The position numbers were made by a program, and so were the translations under genes. The notes under the pieces were generated by a model. The model had not been told where the DNA came from, made no database searches, and saw nothing but the letters and a program-made list of their open reading frames with translations. From Discostella pseudostelligera (Eukaryota > Bacillariophyta > Thalassiosirophyceae > Thalassiosirales > Thalassiosiraceae): a DNA stretch of 46,811 bases. Every line of letters begins with the position of its first letter. Within the stretch, counting starts at the first letter, position 1. Where the stretch lies: assembly GCA_036940085.1 (NCBI GenBank), contig JALLBK010000104.1, forward strand, positions 1-46,811, written 5' to 3'. Positions 10,401 to 18,812 of this stretch are shown here, one piece after another.

Positions 10401-12464
10401 GACAGAAGCATGTTCCCGCATGCCCACACCATTCCGTACCAATCTTACAGTACCATCCTTGGCAACTCCCGAGCATGTAACTACGAGACTCTGCCGATAT
10501 TTCCCACCCACCTTTGATGGAGAGTCGACATCGTGATTATCATCACTGCATGGCCTCAAATCAAAATCAACAATTGGTCCGAGATTATCATACTCCTCGA
10601 GCACTTCCACAAACGTCGTATCTGCTAACGGGTCTCCAGTGGTATTCGCATCTCCGGCAAGTAGGCCACCATTGACTGTCCCCACTTCAATGGGATCATC
10701 GAGAATTTTCACGAGCTGGCTATTCCCAAAGGAACTTCCCACAAAGACACGCCCCTTGCCAAGGTACACTAAAGATGAGGATGTCGAAGCGGTACCAAGA
10801 GTGTCAAATGATAGCGCATGAGATGAACCATCCTTATTCCGTATCAAAGTTAACAAATGGATACGTCCACGTTCATCGCCGATAAGAAATCGTAAAGAAG
10901 CACAATCCTTTTTGTCAGAGCCTTCCACACCGGTATAATGGTAAAGACGACTGGAATGGTAGGACTCATCAATGACACGACTCCAACTCAACAACAATGC
11001 CCCACCAGTGTGCGCACGCAGTGTGGTATTCTCCGCCGTGGAATGATAAGTCACCTGACGCTGGCCTAATATGAGCACTCCTCCCAGTTCCTGTCCCTTC
11101 CCAAGAAGTGATGGTGGTGGAGGAGGAACAGCGATCAAACAACCACTTCCCCCCTCGATTTTTGAGATTGTCAATTGTTCCCCTGGTGGAGGCATGGTAG
11201 GTGATATTGCCGCGGGCTTTCCTCCGCCATCGTCATCATCATCATAGCCATCGTCCTCATCGACGTCGTTGTTACCCTTGGCCCCACGTCCACCTCGAGC
11301 ACTAGCATTCGAACGAGGGTTGCTGGACGTAAACTTACTATCCATATTCGCTCCCTTCACTACTAATTTCTTCCTCTGCAAATCAATCCCATGCGAGACC
11401 ACGTGCTGGTATCCATAGCAATCTTGATGCATTATTGCCAATTGGGGCATGTACTTGTTCCCAGCACTTTTCGTTTGTTGGTTAGGTTCCAAAAATGTCA
11501 TGGAGAGTATGGTGCGTTCCTCAAGACGTAGATGCATGGCATCACGGAAGGGACCAGTGGATAATCCACGTCGCACGACCCTGCTATCTCCTCCAATTGC
11601 CCCAATTCCTCCTCCTCCACTACCACCACCAGCACCAATTCCATTGTTTTTCCCCCACGGCACCCTCCTAGCATTTTCATCAAACGGATCATACCCCTTA
11701 TTAATCGGCAACACTGTCAAATAACCATCATACAAATGCATTGCCACACATCTACTTAGTGGATCCACCGACAATAGTGGTCCACACTCGCATTGTCGCC
11801 CCCCGGACAAGACGTGATCGGTATAATTTTGGAAATTCCCCGAAGCATGAGTGATGATGGGATAATGCTCACCTGTGGTGGTAGTCGCGAGGATGGTCTG
11901 ATTGGAAAGGGCTAATTTCTCATCTTCTGCAGTACTATTGCCGTGATGCTGATTGGCCAATAACTCATCATACGAAATCAATGCATAACTTCCCTTTTCG
12001 GTAGTGAATAGCAGACAATCCCTATTAGTAGATGGGAAACGAATTGGTGCAATGGCCACAATGCGTCCGTTGATAGGCAGTGTGAGCATGAGTGGGAATT
12101 GATCTTCTTCCACGTGGTGGTGGTGGTTGTCATTGTTGCCAAAGGTGTCACCATGATGGGTGTAACTACGAACTTCAATCCTATTCGATTTGACAATAAT
12201 GACATCTTTTGAATCGGATGATAAAAATGAACATTGGAAGGAGGTGGAGACAGATCCTGCTGGGAGGGCAGTGAATACGACATGACCGATTTCGGCAAGA
12301 TCTTCGGGAGGGGTTGTCGAAGTCGAATGGTTCGGATGATGACGGTGACTATCGCCGCTGCCGCTGCCGCTGCTAGCAAGACCACCACCGCCGCCGCCAG
12401 AAGATGAAGCCGAAGCAGCAGTGGTAGCGGTGGAGGAAGCCGCCGCCGGCATGGATGACGACAT
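7409..12464 (-). CDS. DDB1: DDB1, beta-propeller adaptor of CUL4 ubiquitin ligases
   Basis: Two long exons (12464-8836 and 8744-7409) joined by a 91-nt GT-AG intron (AATTG|GTAAGA to TTGCAG|CATA) give 1654 residues; human DDB1 has 1140. Hallmarks in order: SVDPLSRCVAMHLYDG, ILGQRQVTYHS, GKGRVFVGSSFGNSQLVK, YDNLGPIVDF, VTCSGVAKDGTVRLVRNG, HASVDMEGIKGMW, then in exon 2 MGTAYAYPDEDEPSQGR, IVGDLMRSISLVEY, FMGSEGHNNLFVLQ and the C-terminal FVDGDWIETFLDLNRP. These distinguish DDB1 from the related CPSF160 and SF3B3. DDB1 links DCAF substrate receptors to CUL4-RBX1. The extra length comes from a low-complexity Ser/Gly/His N-terminus and Gly- or Asp-rich inserts between propeller blades. The ATG at 12464 is the first in frame. 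Confidence 0.93.
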
Positions 12465-12812
12465 GTGAGACTATCAAAGCGCGCCAGTAACGGTGACAGT
12501 GAATTGATGATTTGAATGAAATGATGATGAACGAATGACGGAGGCTTGAGAGTGGGCTTCCCGCCATTTTTGCCATATCTTTGTCGCCACATTCTCGCTC
12601 ATCGTTCTTCCCACCATTTCCTCCACAGTGACGCCCGACACCCAGCAACAGCAACCGTGTCTTTTGCTTTTGACACCTCCACCTCCACCACCACCATGAA
12701 GATGACGACTCAGATGCTCCTATGATGGTGTGACATTGCAAGCAAATCATCATCTCCTCCGCAATACCGTATCAACTAATATTAAGTATCAATAAAGTAT
12801 CAATAACCAAAC
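12465..12812. promoter_or_regulatory. Divergent region between DDB1 and an unknown gene
   Basis: This is a 348-bp spacer. A CTTCCCGCCATTTTT box (E2F-like) lies near 12558-12572 and a tandem aagtatcaata word near 12784-12807, directly before the downstream ATG. Its role is inferred only from position. Confidence 0.4.
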
Positions 12813-13661
12813 ATGCTCGCAGGAGTATTCGTACTCCTCCTGTCTGCAAGTAGTATTGATGGTGGTTTTGCCTTTCACTACTTGACACTATCACCCTCTT
12901 TTTCCGTGAATAGTTGCGTCCGTGATAGAAACGGTGACATTGATATGATAAGTATTCGGGAACGACGCCGCCACCGCCATTCCCACCACCACCGCCGCCG
13001 CCGCACTACCATCACCACACCGGCACCACCACCCACCCTAATGATGACAATGATGGACGACGAAATTCCAAGTTACGAAACCACCACCACTGCTACTGCC
13101 AAGAAGGGAATATTGTACAATATACCTCATTCAGGATGGAAATCAACTCAATGGAATTGGGGAAGTGCGCGCGGCACCGGACATGATTGTGCTGCCATCT
13201 GTCGATCACGATGGTCGAATAAAGATGATCGAAGAAAACTTGTCCAATCATTACTCTCTCCCGAGAAATATCATGCTTTATTGCATCCATCGTCGAGTAT
13301 AGGGGAAGTATCCTTTGAAGAAATCAAGCTTATTTTAGGTTTGTCATGGCAGCGTGGTAGATGGGATGGTACCGATGGTGGACCACAGGGATATCGTTCC
13401 GTCTTACAAACCATGGTCGATGCACGACGGTATGAGAATGAGAATGAAATCCTATCGGCTTTGCATTTCATTGAGGATGTGAGTGCGAAATTTAATTCGA
13501 TTAGTCGAAATGCGGAGGAGTTGCATAAAATGAAAGAAATTGCGTTTAGTGTCCTTCATGGAAAGAAGACACATGCAAGTAAGGAAGAGATATTTATGGC
13601 TCGAAGGATGTGTGCGGGTATGGTACTGGATGCTATGCATTTTGTGGATAATGGATTATGA
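12813..13661 (+). CDS. Unrecognised conserved-looking protein with plastid-type presequence
   Basis: A single-exon frame of 282 residues that starts with a hydrophobic signal (about residues 1-20) ending in GGFAF, an ASAF-like site, which suggests plastid or secretory import. A basic, His/Arg-rich stretch (about 50-70) and a Thr-rich stretch follow. The C-terminal 190 residues look like a folded, mostly helical domain, starting with SGWKSTQWNWGSARGTGHDC and followed by CRSRW, then LSWQRGRWDGTDGGPQGY. I do not recognise the family. The Gly/Trp-rich block with two nearby Cys is the most likely functional site. Codon use and frame length support a real gene. Confidence 0.7.
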   Translation: MLAGVFVLLLSASSIDGGFAFHYLTLSPSFSVNSCVRDRNGDIDMISIRERRRHRHSHHHRRRRTTITTPAPPPTLMMTMMDDEIPSYETTTTATAKKGILYNIPHSGWKSTQWNWGSARGTGHDCAAICRSRWSNKDDRRKLVQSLLSPEKYHALLHPSSSIGEVSFEEIKLILGLSWQRGRWDGTDGGPQGYRSVLQTMVDARRYENENEILSALHFIEDVSAKFNSISRNAEELHKMKEIAFSVLHGKKTHASKEEIFMARRMCAGMVLDAMHFVDNGL

Positions 13662-13708
13662 TTTAGTTTCATCGTAGATAATCACCACTTGTTTAGATAA
13701 GTGCATTC

Positions 13709-14839
13709 TTAGAGACTACCTCTGGGTTTTGATAGTGCAATTCCAATACCAATTCCAACTGCCATACACCAAATTCCATGATCTTTCAACACCGATGTAA
13801 TAATCGATATTGGACTTCTGCATCTCCTTTCATCGGTATAACTCTTTCCCAAAATGGCAGTCGCCTCCTGATGCAACTCGGCATTGGCACAAGCCACCAC
13901 TCGTCCTTTTGACAATTCATGATTCTCCAACGTCAATTTCCTACCCATCCAATCTGTCATGATCCCACCCGCACCCTCGACAACCGGAACCAAAGCACAA
14001 TAATCATACAATCCCAAATCAGCCTCGACTACCAATTCAGCACCAAACCCCGAAGCTAGTATTGCATATGCATAGCAGTCAGCGCCATACAATGGTCGCT
14101 TTACGGCTGAGCACATTTCATTGAATTTTGAAAGTTCCTCTCCCTCATGGAACATGTGGGGTGTGGTGGCGTACATCATGACATCTTTCAATTGGGTACT
14201 CGATAATGACGACGGTGGTGATGATGATGATGATGAGGTGGTGGTGGTAATAGAGGTTGTTGTGGAGGTAGTAACAGATTGTCCATTGAGAGTGGTTCCT
14301 CGTCCAACTACACCTACCCAACGTTCATTGAGTACACATTGATCGATAATACCAATGATGGGTACACCTCGTTGTAGGCAGGCGATGAGTGTGCCAAAGA
14401 GTGGTTTGCCAGTTATGAATGATTTAGTACCGTCGATTGGATCAAGTACCCTATATTATGCATAAATATTTGTTAGAGAATGACATGCAATTAAATATAA
14501 AGCAAGAGCATGGTTGTTAGGCACATAGGGTGCATGCTACATGCGTCATGTGAAAAGTGCTGGTTGTAGAACATAAACTCACCAGACAAACTCCGCCTCC
14601 GTCCTAACCGCCCCAAACTCCTCTCCATATATGCCATGATGTGGATATCTGCTTTCTATTAATTTTCTCATCCGTTCTTCAGCTTCCCGATCGGCAATGG
14701 TCACTGGCGATTCAGAGGTTGGACGATCATGTTCGAGTTTGCTTTCCACCTCGATTGGTTGACGCCAGTATGGGAGGATGACTTTGCGTGCCTCATCGGC
14801 AAGTTCGTGTGCGAATGATATGAATTCGTCAGTGGACAT
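13709..14839 (-). CDS. Histidinol-phosphatase of the IMPase family (HisN/HISN7-like) with a C-terminal hydrophobic tail
   Basis: Exons 14839-14583 and 14450-13709 (GTCTG|GTGAGT to ATATAG|GG) give 332 residues. Metal-binding motifs of the inositol monophosphatase fold are intact: GEEFG at about 72-76, the junction WVLDPIDGTKSF (D89, D92), and YDYCALVPVVEGAGG near the C-terminus. The stretch GIIDQCVLNERWVGV-G-TTLNG is typical of the HisN histidinol-phosphate phosphatases of plants and actinobacteria, the penultimate step of histidine synthesis. Inositol phosphatase activity remains possible. A Ser/Thr-rich insert (TTTSITTTTSSSSSS) splits the middle. The last 25 residues are hydrophobic (IWCMAVGIGIGIALSK), unusual for this soluble family and suggestive of a tail anchor. 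Confidence 0.83.
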
Positions 14840-15174
14840 GGTTGGCAGTAGTAGTGGGATGTTGGAGTGGAGTGCTTGCCGATACTACTGCTACACCAAA
14901 AATTCGGCCTTTGTCATCGTCGTCGTCGCAAGTCGTCGCATTCAAGCTTCCTCCACGTGGCAGCCGCAGAAGCAGTGAGCAGCGTCGACAGACAGACTTC
15001 CAACCCGCCATTTTTAAAAAATGGCGCGCCAGAGGAGGTGAGGCGCGCCGTTTTGAAATTGATGGCGGGAAGCGAGTTCCACATCATCACCAATCACCAA
15101 CTTCGCGATCTGCGCCTGCGCCCATCCCTCTCGCCTCGCGCCTCGCGCCTCGACATGACAGACAAAGTTGATGC
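14840..15174. promoter_or_regulatory. Divergent promoter with G-box and GGCGCGCC inverted repeat
   Basis: This is a 335-bp spacer. It contains CCACGTGG at 14953-14960 and the arms AAAATGGCGCGCC and GGCGCGCCGTTTT around 15018-15053. The arms form a near-perfect inverted repeat about 36 bp across and also read as E2F-like sites (TTTGGCGC type). A further ATGGCGGGAAG box lies near 15061-15071. Confidence 0.5.
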
Positions 15175-15786
15175 ATGGTCGCATGGTCCACCATGATCTC
15201 CGCAATAGCAACGCCAAGACAATGTTTCACGTTGTTACTAGTACTGCTGGTAGCATCATCATCAAATTCATTCATTCTCTCGTCATCCGGTGATCGTATC
15301 GCTTCAACTTCCTTTTCGCATCAATCACTCTCCGCTGTTGCGCGTGATGACACACCGGGTGATCACCATCACCACCGCGACATTAGGTTCATCGTAGCAG
15401 CATCTACCTTCGCTATACCACTACTGTTTAGCTTGGATGCTATTACTATTACTGATCAAACACCAATATCAATTCTATTTACATTGCATCCACCCGCGGC
15501 CCAAGCCATACAAGCAAAGAACGAGGTGCTATGCAACACTGGCTTCTTTACGAATGTCGGAGCATGGTATTGTACAGACATTGGTAACATTGGCGATGAA
15601 GGAAAACCGAAACCAATGTCAGAAGATGCAGAGTCCAGTGTGAATTCGCTCATGAGTAAATTTAATATCGATGGTGAAACAATAGTTGTCGACGATGAGA
15701 CGACGGCAGGAGGTATCAATGGTGTTCGAGGATCGGAGGATGGGAGACGGGAAACAAAAGTTGCACAAAAGACAAGCCAAAGATAA
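15175..15786 (+). CDS. Unrecognised plastid-targeted protein, possibly lumenal
   Basis: A single-exon frame of 203 residues. The ATG at 15175 is the first in frame; a second at 15193 would give the same signal peptide. The hydrophobic segment CFTLLLVLLVASSS ends at NSFIL, an ASAF-like site. A second hydrophobic stretch (about 70-105) ends at AQA|IQAK, which would fit lumen import. The most distinctive mature segment is CNTGFFTNVGAWYCTDIGN, with two Cys 13 residues apart, followed by GDEGKPKPMSEDAE. I do not recognise the family; the segment looks conserved and non-repetitive. The C-terminal 50 residues look disordered. Confidence 0.65.
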   Translation: MVAWSTMISAIATPRQCFTLLLVLLVASSSNSFILSSSGDRIASTSFSHQSLSAVARDDTPGDHHHHRDIRFIVAASTFAIPLLFSLDAITITDQTPISILFTLHPPAAQAIQAKNEVLCNTGFFTNVGAWYCTDIGNIGDEGKPKPMSEDAESSVNSLMSKFNIDGETIVVDDETTAGGINGVRGSEDGRRETKVAQKTSQR

Positions 15787-16145
15787 AGGCGATACTATTG
15801 ACGAATAATATCTGTGCCGTGAATACTTATGCAGTGTTTAGAATCAAGTTTGTGTATGACCTGTTTAATGCAAGGTTGGGTACATAACAATCACACGCAT
15901 TTGCAAGCACGATGAATTGGAAGAGATTCTGCGTTATCCCAATCTCAATTACGCCAACGCCGAATTGTAAAGATCTAATATCTTCTTCTTTGATTGCGTT
16001 TAGCTTGCACTTTCTACTTTATCACTCACATCAATTCTAAATATCCATTTTCGCTGAATCACTGAAACCTCGGCATAGCGGATTGGAGCGCAATTTTAAT
16101 ATTGTTGCTTTATGAAATTTCGCACCCGACGATTCCCATAATCAT
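15787..16145. other. Convergent 3' intergenic region
   Basis: This lies between the unknown plastid gene (+) and the cyclase gene (-). It is AT-rich and I find no gene, RNA or repeat in it. Confidence 0.55.
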
Positions 16146-18141
16146 TCATAGTGCACGATCAAACTTAGCCATCATATCCAATGCTCGATTCAGCTCTTCT
16201 TCCGTAATATCACTCACACAAATACTCTCCCCAATATCAGTAATAAGCGGTATGCGCTGTTCGCCATGACGATGTTCAATGGCATCTTTGCAACTTTGCC
16301 AGGCTAATTCCAGGTTAAGATCCAACGAATTGGTTGGCAGGTTGAGTCTTTTCATGCAGTTGAAGATACGGTGGACAATATCGATGTTGATATATCCACG
16401 CAGGTAGCTGAGTACCACACAGAAGAAACCATCAACGTTGACAGCTTCACCATGCATGATATCTGCTCCAGGAACCATCTCCAAAAGCTTTGAGAATGTG
16501 TGACCTATCAGTGGGTAGTCGAAGTGAAAGATAGTTAGAGAGGATTGTTACCGCAGGTTACTCAACATGTGATCATATCGAGATACGATGCTTTCCACTC
16601 ACCATAGTCTACACATCGATCAAGTTTCGCCTCCCAAAGATTCGGTCCCAACTCTTCCAACATGATTTGGATAGACAAATCGATGATACGACTCGTAACG
16701 CCAGACTGCTTCAGTTGTTCATCCTCAAATCGAGTCTCCACCAGCGTCTTCCCATGCGCCTCGAGCAACTCAAACAAATCCGACGATCGGACTAATGCCA
16801 ATTTGAGAACTTCACCAAGTCCATTCGATATGTTACGTGCATCCTGTGATGAAATGAACATCGGATCCAATAGACATGCCGATGGAGCGTAGAATGACCC
16901 AATGCGGTTTTTGTATGTCTCATCTGTCACGCCACAACAGTAATCGACACCGTTCTTTACCCCCACACTTGCATCCACAATGGCAAGTAGCGTGGTAGGT
17001 ACGCGAACGAAAGGCACACCACGACGGTAGAGACATGCGGCCATTCCGGCAATGTCGAGGACGCATCCACCACCAATGGCGAGGAAAGGTTCACGACGGC
17101 GAAGTTTGTATGCGCAGAGATGATCAAGGATAGTATCAACTGCCTGCAAAACATGTGCATAAAGTATGCGGGCGATATTAGGCAAATCATTCACGAGGAT
17201 CGTTATGTTGAAAGAAACAACAGCAAACGAAGAACTAATGGGCACGAACCTTCGGTCTCTTGTCCAATTCACCCCCATTAATCACACACATCGTCAACTC
17301 AATCCCCTTCGCCACGAAATACTCCCGAATTTTATCACCATACAATTTCTCCACTTCGGCATCAACCACGGCAAAACGAGTATTGTACCCCTCCTCATGC
17401 ACACCCGTTGCATCCAGCAATTGTGAATTCACTGTATCAAAGAGTGTACCATGGGCTACCATATTGACATCATACGAGATGGGCAATGAGAAGATATTCC
17501 TCCACCCTCGACTGGTCGATACAACTTTGGTAGTGGTAGTAATGGTAGCGGAGGATGTTTTGACAACCTCGGATTTTTCAGTAGTTTGTGTTTTAGTGAA
17601 GGCGAATACATTCTTGGGAGCACGTTCCAATGGTGATAATGTGAAGTCTGCTCCCGACAATGGACATTTCTCGTGTGTTACCAGACCGTTCTCGACATCA
17701 TCATCAGTATCGCTCTCTTTGGAGCTACCGAGCAATGAGCACTGTTCGGAGAAACTAACTGATGACGATGGTGTCATGACAGTGGGCGACGTAGTACAAC
17801 TGTCCGATCGTTGCGGTGGTCGAGGTTTGTGTGTAGGTTGTTTCGCAGTATGGAAATCATCGCCTTTCAATTCCGATTCGACGAGGATGGCGCGAACATC
17901 CGGTGGAAGAGATTTCCACATGTTAGCTATGGATTTTGGGACAACGGGTGAGAGATTGTCGATCATGTTCATGTTGTGTTCGTTGCTGGTATGGTGTGGG
18001 TGATCAAATTGTGGTGAATCGACGTGAGTTATGTGAAATGTGACATTGAATTGGGATGATGGTGTCATGCAATCGAACTCACCTCTTTGGTTCATCCGAC
18101 ACCCCAAAAGAACTGACGCTGTGAGTTACTTTAATAGTCAT
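16146..18141 (-). CDS. Sedoheptulose-7-phosphate cyclase-like enzyme (EEVS/DDGS branch of the dehydroquinate synthase superfamily)
   Basis: Four exons (18141-18083, 17985-17250, 17143-16603, 16504-16146) with GT-AG introns give 564 residues. Residues 1-200 are a Ser/Thr-rich extension not found in ordinary family members. The catalytic part follows the family order: VINGGE, LAIGGGCVLDIAG, RRGVPFVRVPTTL, DASVGVKNGVD, KNRIGSFYAPSACLLDP, NGLGEVLK, then LGPNLWEAKLDRCVDYGHTFSK and IMHGEAV. Predicted zinc ligands are E376, H447 and H463. The VKNGV, KNRIGSFYAP and GPNLWE blocks point to sugar-phosphate cyclases that make 2-epi-5-epi-valiolone or desmethyl-4-deoxygadusol (the mycosporine/gadusol route) rather than to true dehydroquinate synthase. 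Which product is formed cannot be told from the sequence. Start chosen from the first short exon (MTIKVTHSVSSFG). Confidence 0.8.
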
Positions 18142-18812
18142 GGTGAGACCTCTCTATGGCTTTAATTGATATGTTGTTAGGAGAGAAGACAATGTCTACT
18201 ACGTTCTCATTGCCATTGAACAGAACTCCAAATCGAAGTCAAAGAGCCAATGAAATTGGTGCGGATGCGGTGGAAGAGGAAAGAGTGGAGGAAGGAAAGA
18301 CTTCATTCAGGCGGCCGGACAAGAAGAAGTTTGAAGTTTGGGCGGGAAATGCCGGCTGCGCTGAGCTTGCAGTGGGTGGGGTGGTTCATGTTGGAACTGG
18401 TAGATGTGGGTGTATGTAACTCATCACGTAGGAATTTAATACCGGATCTTGCCAATATCTTCCGTATCTTGAGCCGAACTTGAATTTTCGCATGTGTGAA
18501 ATCATTCGTCGGCAATTGAAAGTTCATGGGTATGGCGGGAAGTAGCTACGTACCAAAATGTACGTTATTACCTCCGGAACGCAGCAGCATCTCACGACAT
18601 CGATAGCAATGATGCACCGGCAACATGTATGCTATTGTATGGTATGCAACCCAGCATCCATCGTCATTGAATCATCGACATCGATTGCGACGGCGACGTC
18701 ATTAGTAATATTATCACGATATCTTCTCGAAGCAAGCGCGAGTGATCGCGCAGTTAATAATTAGGTGCAGGCTCCATCACTATCTGCATCGTCGTCATTG
18801 GTCATCGTCAGC
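18142..18812. promoter_or_regulatory. Divergent region between the cyclase gene and CDC27
   Basis: This 671-bp region separates two opposite starts. Two GGCGGGAAR boxes (near 18345 and 18534) match the E2F-like element. A small palindromic stretch acgtaccaaaatgtacgt lies near 18549-18566. An 87-codon chance frame (18156-18419) has no recognisable features. Confidence 0.4.

Noticed and set aside
18156..18419. 87-codon plus-strand frame in the cyclase-CDC27 spacer
   Set aside because: No recognisable domain, no conservation clue, and it overlaps a divergent promoter region.
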